A DNA stretch of 64,000 bases from Sulfurospirillum tamanense (GCF_016937535.1 NZ_JAFHKK010000006.1:1-64000); one strand, 5' to 3'; numbered from the stretch's first letter, positions 28,146 to 38,247 are shown. Program-made: numbers and translations. Notes: a model not told the origin generated them from the sequence alone.

Positions 28146-29133
28146 CGAGATGGCCTATGTGATTGAAACCCTCGTAAAAGCCCTTGTGATTATTGCACTG
28201 TTTTCGGCGTTGGCGGGGTTTGCAACGTACGTGGAGCGAAAGATTTTGGCCTTTATGCAACGCCGCTTGGGACCAATGATGGTGGGGCCTTATGGTGTGT
28301 TGCAATTGGTTGCAGACATGATTAAACTCTTTACCAAAGAGGATGTGGTGCCTAAAAATGTGGTCAAGCCTATCTTTCTCATCGCACCTCTTATTGCGGC
28401 AATTTCAGCGATGACAGCCTTGGCTGCTGTGCCATTATTTCCTGAGTTTACCCTCTTTGGGCATACGGTGCGCCCCATTTTGGCAGATGTGGGCGTGGGT
28501 GTGTTGTTTGTCATGGGGGTGGCTTCGGTGAGCATGTACGCGCCCTTACTAGCAGGGATGAGTAGCTCTAATAAATGGGGATTGCTAGCTTCCGCAAGAG
28601 CGGTGGTGCAACTGCTCTCTTTTGAAGTGGTTTCAGGGTTTGCCCTTTTAGCACCGATTATGATTATTGGGTCGTTGTCGCTCATTGATATTAACAACTA
28701 CCAAATTGGCGGGGTTGCGGAGTGGATTATTTGGAAACAACCTTTGGCCTTTGTCCTCTTTGTCATCGCCATTTTTGCGGAGACTAACCGTACGCCTTTT
28801 GACCTTTTGGAGCACGAAACAGAAATTACCGCAGGATATGGCACGGAGTATTCGGGGATGCGTTGGGGGATGTTCTTCATTGGAGAATACGCCAACATGT
28901 TCACCGCCTCTTTTTTGGTTTCGTTGATTTTCCTCGGTGGGTTTAACCCCATGTGGTTTATTCCTGGTGCTTTGGCGATTATCTTAAAAGTCTGTTTTTT
29001 GATTTTCTTTTTTATGTGGGTGCGGGCCGCGTGGCCCCATATTCGCCCCGATCAGCTCATGTGGTTGTGTTGGAAAGTGCTCATGCCTTTAGCACTTCTT
29101 AACATCCTTATCACGGGCATTGTGCTACTTTAG
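28138..29133 (+). CDS. nuoH: NADH-quinone oxidoreductase subunit H
   Basis: 331 residues with about eight membrane helices; forms much of the quinone entry channel. Signatures: YVERKILAFMQRRLGPMMVGPYG, AETNRTPFDLLEHETEITAGYGTEYSGMRWGMFFIGEYANMF and RPDQLMWLCWKVLMPLAL. Confidence 0.97.
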   Translation: MSSEMAYVIETLVKALVIIALFSALAGFATYVERKILAFMQRRLGPMMVGPYGVLQLVADMIKLFTKEDVVPKNVVKPIFLIAPLIAAISAMTALAAVPLFPEFTLFGHTVRPILADVGVGVLFVMGVASVSMYAPLLAGMSSSNKWGLLASARAVVQLLSFEVVSGFALLAPIMIIGSLSLIDINNYQIGGVAEWIIWKQPLAFVLFVIAIFAETNRTPFDLLEHETEITAGYGTEYSGMRWGMFFIGEYANMFTASFLVSLIFLGGFNPMWFIPGALAIILKVCFLIFFFMWVRAAWPHIRPDQLMWLCWKVLMPLALLNILITGIVLL

Positions 29134-29141
29134 GAGGGATT

Positions 29142-29747
29142 ATGAAACCATTAGACACGCGAAACAGCCCTTACATGTACGTCCACGAAGAAGTGCACCC
29201 CGTTACACCGTGGGAGCAGTTTAAGCAAGTGGTTGCCCGCACTTTTAAGGGCGAGCTTTTTGTGGGACTTTGGATTGTATTTCGAGAAATGATTAAAAAA
29301 GACAGTTGTGCAACCATCCAATATCCTCTTGAAAAAATTGCCATGAGTCCGCGTTATCGCGCGATTCATAAGCTCTTGGTGTTGGTAGAAAGTGGGAATG
29401 AGCGTTGCATTGGTTGTGGGCTATGTGAAAAAATCTGCATCGCTAACTGCATTCGCATGGACACTAAACTAGGCGAAGACGGCCGCAAAAAAGTAAGCGA
29501 GTACACCATCAACTTTGGGCGATGTATCTTTTGTGGGTATTGTGCTGAGGTGTGTCCAGAGCTTGCTATTGTGCATGGGGGAGAGTATGAAAATGCCAGC
29601 GAACAGCGGGCCCATTTTGCACTCAAAGAAGACATGCTAACACCGTTAGAAACATTTCGAGCAAACAAACAACGTGAATACGATGGCTTTGGGGCGCTTT
29701 CAAAAGAAGCAGACCAGTGGGTCACAAAAACGCCGTTGGCATATTAG
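29142..29747 (+). CDS. nuoI: NADH-quinone oxidoreductase subunit I
   Basis: 201 residues with two 4Fe-4S motifs, CIGCGLCEKICIANC and CIFCGYCAEVCPE (clusters N6a and N6b), in the peripheral arm. AGGAGG precedes the ATG. A near copy of the palindrome at 29171 reads Tyr-Met-Tyr. Confidence 0.96.
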   Translation: MKPLDTRNSPYMYVHEEVHPVTPWEQFKQVVARTFKGELFVGLWIVFREMIKKDSCATIQYPLEKIAMSPRYRAIHKLLVLVESGNERCIGCGLCEKICIANCIRMDTKLGEDGRKKVSEYTINFGRCIFCGYCAEVCPELAIVHGGEYENASEQRAHFALKEDMLTPLETFRANKQREYDGFGALSKEADQWVTKTPLAY

Positions 29748-29755
29748 GGGTTACG

Positions 29756-30304
29756 ATGTATGAAGCAATAGCCTTTTACTTTTTTTCGGCACTAACACTG
29801 GGGATGTTTAGCGTCACCGTGTTGAGCAAAAATGCGCTGTACTCCATGAGTGCATTGGCGGGTGGGATGATTTTTATCTCAGGATTCTTTTTTCTCCTAG
29901 ATGCGGAGTTTTTGGGCGTAGTGCAAATTATCGTTTATTCAGGAGCGGTAATGGCCTTGTACGCCTTTGGGATGATGTTTTTTGACACCACCCAAGAAGT
30001 GCGCGAAAAGACCGAATGTAAAAAAACTCTCTATACTCTTTCGTTGTTTAGCGCTGTTTTGATTGTGCTGATTGTGGCCGCTCCTATTATGGGCGCAAAC
30101 ATTGAAGCCACCTATCCTATGAGCGCAGAACTTGGAAACGTCCAAACCATTGGCTTGGTACTCTTTACCAAATACCTTGTTCCTTTTGAACTCGCGGCGG
30201 TGATGTTGCTTGTGGCGATGATTTCGGGGATTATCTTGGTGAGCAAGCGACTAGATCACAGCATCACACTCCACGACGAAGACCCAAAAGAGGAGGCATT
30301 ATGA
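29756..30304 (+). CDS. nuoJ: NADH-quinone oxidoreductase subunit J
   Basis: 182 residues and five predicted membrane helices; conserved segment EFLGVVQIIVYSGAVMALYAFGMM. ATG 29756 follows AGGGG; the longer frame starting at 29717 overlaps nuoI and lacks a site. Ends in a 4-nt overlap with nuoK. Confidence 0.94.
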   Translation: MYEAIAFYFFSALTLGMFSVTVLSKNALYSMSALAGGMIFISGFFFLLDAEFLGVVQIIVYSGAVMALYAFGMMFFDTTQEVREKTECKKTLYTLSLFSAVLIVLIVAAPIMGANIEATYPMSAELGNVQTIGLVLFTKYLVPFELAAVMLLVAMISGIILVSKRLDHSITLHDEDPKEEAL

Positions 30305-30603
30305 TTACCCTAACACACTACCTTGTGGTGGCAGGCGCGATGTTTGCCATTGGTTTGGTGGGGATTATGCGGCGCAAAAACCTCTTGATGCTCTTCTTTT
30401 CCACGGAAATTCTTTTAAATGCGGCCAATGTTGGCTTTGCTGCCGTGTCAAAGTTTTACGGAGATATCACAGGGCAAATCTTTGCCTTTTTTATCATTGC
30501 AGTGGCCGCGAGTGAAGTAGCGGTGGGATTGGGACTGTTGGTCTTATGGTACAAGCGCACGGGCAGTATTGACCTTGATAGCTTGCAGATTATGAAAGGA
30601 TAG
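30301..30603 (+). CDS. nuoK: NADH-quinone oxidoreductase subunit K
   Basis: 100 residues and three membrane helices. The glutamates of the proton path are seen in FSTEILLNAANV and AASEVAVGLGLL. Overlaps nuoJ by 4 nt, so translation is probably coupled. Confidence 0.97.
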   Translation: MITLTHYLVVAGAMFAIGLVGIMRRKNLLMLFFSTEILLNAANVGFAAVSKFYGDITGQIFAFFIIAVAASEVAVGLGLLVLWYKRTGSIDLDSLQIMKG

Positions 30604-30606
30604 CCT

Positions 30607-32460
30607 ATGGAACAACTACTTTACACTGCACTGTTTGCTCCGCTGGTGGGTTCTTTGTTTGCAGCACTTTTCGGCGCACGTCCTAAGATGCTTTTAACCG
30701 GCATTGTCACCTCGTTGCTCTTAGCGGTTTCCATGGTAGCTTCGTTGGTCTTACTCTCCCACGTGGACGCTTCTACCCGTGTACATGTAACGCTTTTTGA
30801 TTGGATAAGCGCGGGAAGCTTTAGCGTGCCTTTTGGGTTTGTGGTAGACCAAGTGTCTGTCATCATGATGGTCACCGTTACGGTGGTCTCCACTGCGGTG
30901 CATGTGTACTCCATCGGTTATATGGACCACGACAAAGGATTTAACCGCTACTTTTCTTACCTTTCACTCTTTGTATTTTCCATGATGATTTTAATCATGA
31001 GCGACAACTTTGTGGGCTTGTTCATCGGCTGGGAGGGAGTAGGTCTGTGTTCATGGTTGTTGATCGGCTTTTGGTACCACAAGCATTCCGCTTCGTGGGC
31101 GGCTAATGAAGCCTTTATTATGAACCGCATTGCCGATCTTGGCATGCTGATGGGGCTTTTTCTCATCTACTGGCAGGTGGGAAGCTTGCAGTATGATGCC
31201 GTATTTGAACGCATCGAATTTGTAGCCCCTTCAGTGGTAGCACTCATTGGCATCTTGCTATTTATCGGCGCAATGGGAAAATCGGCCCAATTTCCCCTGC
31301 ACACCTGGCTAGCGGATGCCATGGAAGGCCCCACGCCAGTTTCTGCGCTCATTCATGCTGCGACGATGGTTACCGCGGGGGTGTATTTGGTCATCCGCGC
31401 CCACCCGATTTATGAAATCATCCCACAAGTTGGGTTTTTCATCGCTTCATTGGGAGCGTTTGTGGCAGTCTTTGCCGCGACGATGGCGCTGGTGAACAAT
31501 GACCTCAAACGCATCATCGCTTACTCAACCTTGTCGCAACTAGGCTACATGTTTGTGGCTGCAGGACTTGGGGCGTATTGGATTGCGTTGTTTCACCTCA
31601 TGACCCATGCGTTTTTTAAATCCCTTTTGTTTTTGGGAGCAGGTAACGTGATGCACGCGATGAACAATGAACTCAACATCAAAAAAATGGGTGGCTTGTA
31701 TGAGAGCATGAAGGTTACGGCTATTTTGATGGTTTTAGCTTCTATTGCTCTGGCAGGGATTTATCCCTTTGCGGGCTTTTTCTCGAAAGATAAAATCCTC
31801 GAAGTCGCCTTTAACGAAGGGGCGTATGTGTTGTGGTTTGCGTTATTTATCGGGGCGGGACTTACGGCATTTTACAGCTTCCGTTTGGTAATGCTTGTCT
31901 TTTTTGGCAAAAAAGAGCATGAAAAAAATGGTGTTCACCCTCATGAAGCCTACACCTATGTGCTCATGGCGATGGCCCCTCTTGGTGTGTTGGCAGTCAT
32001 TGCAGGATTTTTTGAAAAAGGCTTTCACCGTTTTGTGACGACGTTGTTACCTGAATATTCCATGCACATTCCCCATTCAACGGCGTATTTGCTCATTGGT
32101 GGAACCTTGCTCATAGCCCTTAGTGGCATTGGGTTTGCGGTTTACATGTATGGCAAAAAAGGCGGGTTTCCTGTGTGGATGGAAGAGCACTTTTGTTATA
32201 AATTGCTCTCTAACCAATACTACATTCCGCAGTTGTATAAAGAGGGCATCATGAAGCCTTTTACCACCCTTTCTGCCTTTATGTGGAAAAGCGTGGATCA
32301 AAAGCTTGTAGACAAAACGGTGGATGTGATTGCGAGCGGATTGGTGCGCCTTGGAAAAGGTGCTAATGGCATGCAAACGGGCAATCTTTCAACGATGCTA
32401 CGTTGGATGGTTGTGGGCTTGGTGACCTTGTTAGTCTTAGCCGTTTTCTATCGACCTTAA
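30607..32460 (+). CDS. nuoL: NADH-quinone oxidoreductase subunit L
   Basis: 617 residues, the distal antiporter-like proton-pumping subunit with about 16 helices. Signatures: FVGLFIGWEGVGLCSWLLIGFWY, KSAQFPLHTWLADAMEGPTPVSALIHAATMVTAG and the Lys/His-rich LMTHAFFKSLLFLGAGNVMHAM. The C-terminal lateral helix region is present. Confidence 0.97.
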   Translation: MEQLLYTALFAPLVGSLFAALFGARPKMLLTGIVTSLLLAVSMVASLVLLSHVDASTRVHVTLFDWISAGSFSVPFGFVVDQVSVIMMVTVTVVSTAVHVYSIGYMDHDKGFNRYFSYLSLFVFSMMILIMSDNFVGLFIGWEGVGLCSWLLIGFWYHKHSASWAANEAFIMNRIADLGMLMGLFLIYWQVGSLQYDAVFERIEFVAPSVVALIGILLFIGAMGKSAQFPLHTWLADAMEGPTPVSALIHAATMVTAGVYLVIRAHPIYEIIPQVGFFIASLGAFVAVFAATMALVNNDLKRIIAYSTLSQLGYMFVAAGLGAYWIALFHLMTHAFFKSLLFLGAGNVMHAMNNELNIKKMGGLYESMKVTAILMVLASIALAGIYPFAGFFSKDKILEVAFNEGAYVLWFALFIGAGLTAFYSFRLVMLVFFGKKEHEKNGVHPHEAYTYVLMAMAPLGVLAVIAGFFEKGFHRFVTTLLPEYSMHIPHSTAYLLIGGTLLIALSGIGFAVYMYGKKGGFPVWMEEHFCYKLLSNQYYIPQLYKEGIMKPFTTLSAFMWKSVDQKLVDKTVDVIASGLVRLGKGANGMQTGNLSTMLRWMVVGLVTLLVLAVFYRP

Positions 32461-32471
32461 GGAGCCGCTTG

Positions 32472-33998
32472 ATGGATCATATACTTTCACTTATTATCTT
32501 TTTTCCAGCCTTTGCGGGGTTGCTTGGGTTCGTGGTGCATAAAGAAAGCGCCAAGGCGTACGCCATCAGTGTGGCCGCCATTGAATTGTGTTTAACGCTG
32601 TGGCTGTGGGTTGGGTTTGACAATACCAACGCGGGCTTTCAGTTTGTGGAATACGCGCCGCTCATCGCCCAGTTTGGGGTGAGTTATTACCTTGGCGTAG
32701 ATGGCATTTCTCTCTTTTTGGTCATCCTAAGTGCCTTCATGACCCTCATTGCACTCATCGGGCTTAGCGTTAAAGAAGACGTTAAAAACCTCGTGATTTC
32801 CGTGCTCTTTTTGGAAATGACCATGGTGGGTGTGTTTTTAAGCCTTGATGTCATCTTATTTTACGTCTTTTGGGAAATGTCTCTCTTGCCGATGCTTTAC
32901 ATCATTGGGGCGTGGGGCTCGGGAGAGCGTATTTATGCTGCGGTAAAATTTTTCCTCTACACCTTTTTTGGGTCTGTGTTTATGCTTGTGGGTATCTTGT
33001 TTATGGCCTATTTGTATTTTCAAACCACGGGCGTGTGGAGTTTTGCGCTTCCTGATTGGCATTTGCTCCAAGTGCCTTATGACTTCCAGCTGTGGCTTTT
33101 TGGCGCCTTTTTCTTGGGCTTTGCTATCAAGGTGCCCATGGTGCCTTTCCACACGTGGCTTCCCTATGCCCACGGCCAAGCACCGACCATTGGTTCGGTG
33201 ATTTTAGCCGCCGTGCTTTTAAAGATGGGAACCTATGGCTTTGTGCGTTTTTCCCTTCCGTTGTTTCCTGATGCGGCGGTGACCTTTATGATTCCCATTG
33301 CTATTGTGGCCATTGTGATGGTCATTTACGCGGCGATGATTGCGTATGCGCAAGAAGACATGAAGCAAGTCATTGCCTACAGCTCCATCTCTCACATGGG
33401 GATTATCGTGCTAGGCACCTTTGCGCTAAATGCTGAGGGGATTACAGGGTCAATTTTCTTGATGATTTCCCATGGGATTGTGAGTGGCGCGCTGTTTATG
33501 CTCGTGGGCGTGATTTACGAACGGCGCCACACGAAAAAAATGAGCGAGTTTGGAGGCCTGGCTTCGGTGATGCCTGGCTTTGCCACCGTCTTTGGCATCA
33601 TGCTCATGGGTTCGGTGGGCTTGCCGCTTACCATCGGGTTTGTCGGTGAGTTTTTAGCCTTAATGGGCTTTTTCAAGGTGAGCATGGTCCTAACTGCTTT
33701 GGCAGGTACGGGCATCATTCTAGGTGCCATTTACATGCTAACACTATACAAACGCTCTTTCTTTGGAGTAATCACCAACGAGGCTAACCGTGGGCTTTCT
33801 GATCTAAACAGTAGAGAACTAACTGCCTTGGTGCCCCTAGTGGCCCTAGTGGTGCTTTTAGGGGTTTACCCCAAGCCTATTTTAGGGCCAGTGGATGCAA
33901 GTGTAAAGAAAATGATTTCACTCATGGAACAAAAAGCAGAACGCCAAGAGACCAAGTTGCTGCTTAAAGATGTAAATACCGTAGGGGAGGTGCGCTAA
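32472..33998 (+). CDS. nuoM: NADH-quinone oxidoreductase subunit M
   Basis: 508 residues, second antiporter-like subunit. Signatures: YVFWEMSLLPMLYIIGAWG, KVPMVPFHTWLPYAHGQAPTIGSVILAAVLLKMGTYG and AYSSISHMGIIVLG. ATG 32472 follows AAGGAG at 7 nt; the longer frame starting inside nuoL is rejected. Stop and nuoN start overlap (TAATG). Confidence 0.97.
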   Translation: MDHILSLIIFFPAFAGLLGFVVHKESAKAYAISVAAIELCLTLWLWVGFDNTNAGFQFVEYAPLIAQFGVSYYLGVDGISLFLVILSAFMTLIALIGLSVKEDVKNLVISVLFLEMTMVGVFLSLDVILFYVFWEMSLLPMLYIIGAWGSGERIYAAVKFFLYTFFGSVFMLVGILFMAYLYFQTTGVWSFALPDWHLLQVPYDFQLWLFGAFFLGFAIKVPMVPFHTWLPYAHGQAPTIGSVILAAVLLKMGTYGFVRFSLPLFPDAAVTFMIPIAIVAIVMVIYAAMIAYAQEDMKQVIAYSSISHMGIIVLGTFALNAEGITGSIFLMISHGIVSGALFMLVGVIYERRHTKKMSEFGGLASVMPGFATVFGIMLMGSVGLPLTIGFVGEFLALMGFFKVSMVLTALAGTGIILGAIYMLTLYKRSFFGVITNEANRGLSDLNSRELTALVPLVALVVLLGVYPKPILGPVDASVKKMISLMEQKAERQETKLLLKDVNTVGEVR

Positions 33999-35479
33999 TG
34001 CCTATTTCCATTGACCTCGCAACGCTCAATATGGCAACGGTGATGCCAACTTTAATCTTGGTAATTGGTGCCCTTGCGATTTTGTGTATCGACTTGTTTA
34101 AGCGCGACCTCTCGCGCAGTTTTTATACCATGATTGCTGTGTTGGTGATGTTGCTTTCTATTGGAGCAACCTTGGGACTTAGCGGTTCGGAGCGTGGCTT
34201 TTTCGACATGATGCTCATGGATGGCATTGCCGTAATTTCAGGGTTGATTATTTTGGTAACCTCGGTGCTATTTGTCCCTTTAGCCTTGAGTTCTAAACGT
34301 TTTCACGAGTTTACTATGCCTGAATTTTTTGCCCTCTTTTTGTTTATGGTGGCAGGATTTTTATTCATGGTTTCAAGCGACAATTTGATTTTGATTTTTA
34401 TTGGTCTTGAGACAGCATCGTTAGCTTTGTATACGATGATAGCCATGCACAACCGCCTCAAAGCTATTGAAGCAGCCATCAAATACTTTACCATGGGCGC
34501 ACTAGCGGCTGGGTTTTACGCTTTTTCCGCCCTGCTGTTTTATGCGCTCACAGGAAGTGTAGAGATTGGCGTGATTGTCAATGTTCTCTACGAGCGCGGT
34601 TTTGACCCCATGATAGGCGTGCTTGGGGCCACGGTGTTTATGTTGGCGGCCCTTGGGTTTAAACTTTCCATTATTCCCTTTCACACGTGGACACCCGATG
34701 TGTACGAGGGTTCAAGCGCGGCGTTAGCAGGGTATATGTCTATTGTGCCTAAGATTGCAGGTTTTGTCGTGGCGATGCGTTTGTTTGAAATGTTAGCCCA
34801 ATCAGGAGTGGTGTGGCTTGAAGATGTGCTTTTTGTGGCCGTTGTGCTCACTATGACTCTGGCAAACTTAATGGCGTTAGTGCAAACCGATGTCAAACGC
34901 ATGTTAGCCTTTAGCTCCATTTCCCACGCAGGTTTTGTGCTTGCGGCCATTTTGATTGGCACCACGCAAGCGAATGTGGGCTTCTTTTTGTACTGGATGA
35001 TGTTTTTGTTTACCAACCTTGGGGCGTTTTCTATGCTTTGGATTGCGCGCAATAAACAAAACCTGTGGGATGCGAGGTACCAACACCCCTTTACGAAGTT
35101 TTCAGGGATGGTCAAAGTGAGTCCGATGGCAGCTACCATTATGGGTGTATTTATGTTCTCCCTTGCTGGTATTCCGCCTTTTTCTATCTTTTGGGGTAAG
35201 CTCTTTTTGATGAGTGCCGCCGTGAACGCGGGGTACATTGGGTTGGCTGTTATTATGGCGATTAACAGCGCTATTGCGGTTTATTATTACATGAAGTTGG
35301 TAGTGTTTATGTTCTTAAAAGACCCTATTGCCAAAGATGGTAGTGTTTATGCAATTAATGCTTCTACGCCACTAAAAAGCATTATTGGGTTTGCTCTTGT
35401 GATGACTTTGTGTGCTGTACTGTTTGTGGATTCACTCATCGGGTTTATTGCAGAGTATGTCATCGCGAGCGGTTTTTAA
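33998..35479 (+). CDS. nuoN: NADH-quinone oxidoreductase subunit N
   Basis: 493 residues, third antiporter-like subunit, ending the nuo operon. Signatures: FIGLETASLALYTMIA, IIPFHTWTPDVYEGSSAALAGYMSIVPKIAGF and LAFSSISHAGFVLA. The pflA homologue starts 39 bp after the stop with its own promoter. Confidence 0.96.
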   Translation: MPISIDLATLNMATVMPTLILVIGALAILCIDLFKRDLSRSFYTMIAVLVMLLSIGATLGLSGSERGFFDMMLMDGIAVISGLIILVTSVLFVPLALSSKRFHEFTMPEFFALFLFMVAGFLFMVSSDNLILIFIGLETASLALYTMIAMHNRLKAIEAAIKYFTMGALAAGFYAFSALLFYALTGSVEIGVIVNVLYERGFDPMIGVLGATVFMLAALGFKLSIIPFHTWTPDVYEGSSAALAGYMSIVPKIAGFVVAMRLFEMLAQSGVVWLEDVLFVAVVLTMTLANLMALVQTDVKRMLAFSSISHAGFVLAAILIGTTQANVGFFLYWMMFLFTNLGAFSMLWIARNKQNLWDARYQHPFTKFSGMVKVSPMAATIMGVFMFSLAGIPPFSIFWGKLFLMSAAVNAGYIGLAVIMAINSAIAVYYYMKLVVFMFLKDPIAKDGSVYAINASTPLKSIIGFALVMTLCAVLFVDSLIGFIAEYVIASGF

Positions 35480-35505
35480 CCGTTTTTGTTTTCATGGGCA
35501 TGTGC

Positions 35506-35511
35506 TATAAT
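35506..35511 (+). promoter_or_regulatory. -10 element of pflA, placed for a very short or absent leader
   Basis: TATAAT at 35506-35511 ends 7 nt before the pflA ATG (35519), which puts the expected transcription start at or within a base or two of the start codon. No Shine-Dalgarno sequence is visible. A T-rich stretch lies upstream, as in other Campylobacterota promoters. Confidence 0.5.
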
Positions 35512-35518
35512 GGTGCCC

Positions 35519-37903
35519 ATGAAACACCTTCTAATTTTCCTTATTTTTTTTTCATCACTTCATGCGGTGACACTTGTACTTAACAGTGCGCAAGAGAACA
35601 ATCGCCCCTATGCTATTTTACATGTAATGAATGATACGCCTATTGAATGTTTTGTCACAGACCTTCCTTTGGGCCAAAAAAAATACACCTGCCAGTTTGA
35701 TAAAATTTTAACTAACCGCATTACTTCTCAAAAAACTCCCTTAGTACAAATCGATTTTGTAGAAAATGAAGAGAGTTTTGAAATTGTTATTACTCCAACA
35801 TTTGATTCGCAAATGCGAAACATGGACGTGGTGCTTCATGAGAGCATTGAAGTGCCTCTTACGCCAACGTCTCTAGCGAAGCATTGGGCTATTCTTATTT
35901 ACCAAGAACACCCTTTTTCGAACTTAACACAGGAGGAGGGCATTAATTTTCCTGTAACATATCCAAAGTTTCAACGGCCAAGTGTAGGTGCACTTGATTT
36001 AAACGGTGCACCCATTGGGTATGTACGAAGTAGGGATATTAATGCGTACTTGGATGTAAAGCGCGATTATGAGGCGGGGCGTTTTGAAAACGTCATAGAA
36101 CAAGCCCAAGAAGCCATGATGCTTTATCCTCAAACTATTTTTAAAAGTGAATTTGCTTTATATAAAATTCGCGCTATGGATTATTTGTTAGATGCTGAGG
36201 ATGCGGGTTCGCTCTTGGCGCTTGACCGTAATGATGTTATTCAAGAAGGAAAGGCGTGGATGAAAAACTTTTCATCCGATGAAAATATGGCAGAAGCACT
36301 GATGTTAGTAGCTAAAAATTACCTCAAAATGGGCTTTTCAAGTGACGCTAATTATTTTTTAGACATTTTGATTACAGAGTATCCCGAAAGCCGTTTTACA
36401 AAATGGGCCATTTTGCTCTATGCCGATACCCTTTATAATGGCACCAAGCGCGCCGAAGCGCTAAGATTATATAATGATGTGTTATACACTGCTAAAGATT
36501 TAGATATGGCATCAGAAGCTGCCATTCGCTTGGCGCAAAACAGTATTGATTTGGGTAAGGTTAATGAAGCCAAAGAGTACCTTGTAAAAATCCTAAACGC
36601 CAACGCAGAATTTTTATTAAAAGATGAAGAAAATGCTTATGCTTTGGCGGAAAAATTAGCACTCAATCGCCTTCCTGGTATTGCAGCACAAATTTCAGAA
36701 TCTCTCCTTGCCAACAAGACACGCACCCATCCTCTTTACGAAGTGCTTTTAAAAGACACGGGATTGTGGTATGCAGAATCAGGAGAAGTGACCAAGGGGC
36801 ATTTGTATCTTACGCGGTACCAAAGTCAATTTTCTGAAGGAGAGTTTGGCGGGCAAGTTCAAGAAGGATTAGATCGCCTCTTTTTTGAACTTGCCGAAAC
36901 AAACACGACAAAACTAACGCAATACTATGAAACCCTCATGGCGCGCTACGATAACGAAATTTCTCAAAAAGCATTGGTTGAAAAAGCAAAACTTTTTCAC
37001 CAAGAGGCGCGCTATGCCCAAGTGTTAGCCCTTGATGACGCGTTGCGCGCTGTTGCGGAACCAAGCTTGGCGACGGAAGCTAACCAAATACTAACCTTGG
37101 CTGCCTTTGATCAGGCAACAGTGTTGTTGGAGGAAGACCAATGCCAAGGGGCCGTGTTGTTGGTTGAGCGGTATGGTGTGGGCGAGGAGCTAGCAAATAG
37201 AGAAAAGCTCTTTGAATGTTTAATGCGTCTTTCTCGTTTTGACGCAGCAGCAGCAGAGGCAAAAACCCACACGCTAGTACGGGATTTACGTGAACGTCTG
37301 GCGTGGATGATACGCCTTAATAAAGCTTTGTTTGAAGCGGGAAAATGGGCTGATGTGGTGGGAATGAGCGATGATATTATGGAACTTGGTGTTTTAGTAA
37401 AAGTACCAAAAGCAAATGAAGTATTGTACGAAAAGTTTTTTGCCCTGACGCGTCTTGGGGAGCATGAGCGCGCACTGGGTGTGGCCCAAGAGATTATGCG
37501 AACCCTTTCAGAGGTTTATAAAAGTGTGGAAGTGTACAGGGAAGTGATGCGGTATGCAAAAACACAAGGTAACGACTTGTTGCTAGAATTATATGCCAAA
37601 GAAGCCCTTGCTCTGCAGGAGCGTTCCGAACTCTTTTTGTTTACTCCTGAACTTGAATACGAAACCATTCAAGTTCTTCAGCGCTTAGAAAAACCAGAGG
37701 AAGCCCTTGAGGTAGCAGTTGCTTTAATTTCGCGCGTTCAATCTCCTAGCGAGAGAATTCGTGCGCAATATTATGCAGGAGAGATAAGTTCAAAACTCGG
37801 AAAAATTCAAGAGGCAAAGGCGTATTTTAGTCAATGTGCCGATGCTTCAGAAGAGAGCTCTTGGAAGAGTGTGTGCCAACAGCATTTGGAACTCATTCCT
37901 TAG
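35519..37903 (+). CDS. pflA: PflA-like flagellar motor scaffold protein
   Basis: About 794 residues with a signal peptide (MKHLLIFLIFFSSLHA). After an N-terminal beta-rich region (about 20-160) the rest is helical repeats of TPR/Sel1 type, e.g. EYPESRFTKWAILLYADTLYNGTKRAEALRLYNDVLY. In Campylobacter jejuni the gene following nuoN is pflA (788 residues by memory), a periplasmic protein of the flagellar motor disk needed for rotation. Length, export, repeats and position agree. ATG 35519 is chosen from the signal peptide; there is no clear ribosome-binding site. A TTACATGTAA copy lies at 35618-35627. Confidence 0.8.
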   Translation: MKHLLIFLIFFSSLHAVTLVLNSAQENNRPYAILHVMNDTPIECFVTDLPLGQKKYTCQFDKILTNRITSQKTPLVQIDFVENEESFEIVITPTFDSQMRNMDVVLHESIEVPLTPTSLAKHWAILIYQEHPFSNLTQEEGINFPVTYPKFQRPSVGALDLNGAPIGYVRSRDINAYLDVKRDYEAGRFENVIEQAQEAMMLYPQTIFKSEFALYKIRAMDYLLDAEDAGSLLALDRNDVIQEGKAWMKNFSSDENMAEALMLVAKNYLKMGFSSDANYFLDILITEYPESRFTKWAILLYADTLYNGTKRAEALRLYNDVLYTAKDLDMASEAAIRLAQNSIDLGKVNEAKEYLVKILNANAEFLLKDEENAYALAEKLALNRLPGIAAQISESLLANKTRTHPLYEVLLKDTGLWYAESGEVTKGHLYLTRYQSQFSEGEFGGQVQEGLDRLFFELAETNTTKLTQYYETLMARYDNEISQKALVEKAKLFHQEARYAQVLALDDALRAVAEPSLATEANQILTLAAFDQATVLLEEDQCQGAVLLVERYGVGEELANREKLFECLMRLSRFDAAAAEAKTHTLVRDLRERLAWMIRLNKALFEAGKWADVVGMSDDIMELGVLVKVPKANEVLYEKFFALTRLGEHERALGVAQEIMRTLSEVYKSVEVYREVMRYAKTQGNDLLLELYAKEALALQERSELFLFTPELEYETIQVLQRLEKPEEALEVAVALISRVQSPSERIRAQYYAGEISSKLGKIQEAKAYFSQCADASEESSWKSVCQQHLELIP

Positions 37904-37953
37904 GAAAATTTGCTACAATGTAACGCGTGAAAGTTAAAGCAAAGGAGTTGCCA

Positions 37954-38247
37954 ATGAAGATGTATATCGTAAGAGGAACCAGTAGGGGTTTGCGCGAAAT
38001 GATTTTAAGCATTAGTAAAGTGAGGGCCCAAGAGATTTCAGACTTGCGAAAACTTGGTCCAACAACCGTAAAAACCGTTGACAAAAAACCAAAACTCCGT
38101 GTGGCTACTGGTGGAGAAAACGAAATGTTAGACTTTTTAGAATGGAAAGATCCTGACCGCAATCGCTGGCACTCTCAATTTACCATCGACCCCGCACTTT
38201 ATTCTCAATCTGTTTTGGAGATTCTACGACGTGAGGACAACATCTAG
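37954..38247 (+). CDS. Small conserved-looking protein of unknown function
   Basis: 97 residues, basic and soluble, with no signal peptide or known motif. It begins MKMYIVRGTSRGLREMILSISK and ends with a region rich in aromatic residues (FLEWKDPDRNRWHSQFTIDPALYSQS). ATG 37954 follows AAAGGAG at 6 nt, and TACAAT at 37914-37919 gives it a promoter. Codon use resembles its neighbours. Its stop is the first base triplet of a 24-bp palindrome shared with convergent miaA. Confidence 0.65.
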   Translation: MKMYIVRGTSRGLREMILSISKVRAQEISDLRKLGPTTVKTVDKKPKLRVATGGENEMLDFLEWKDPDRNRWHSQFTIDPALYSQSVLEILRREDNI

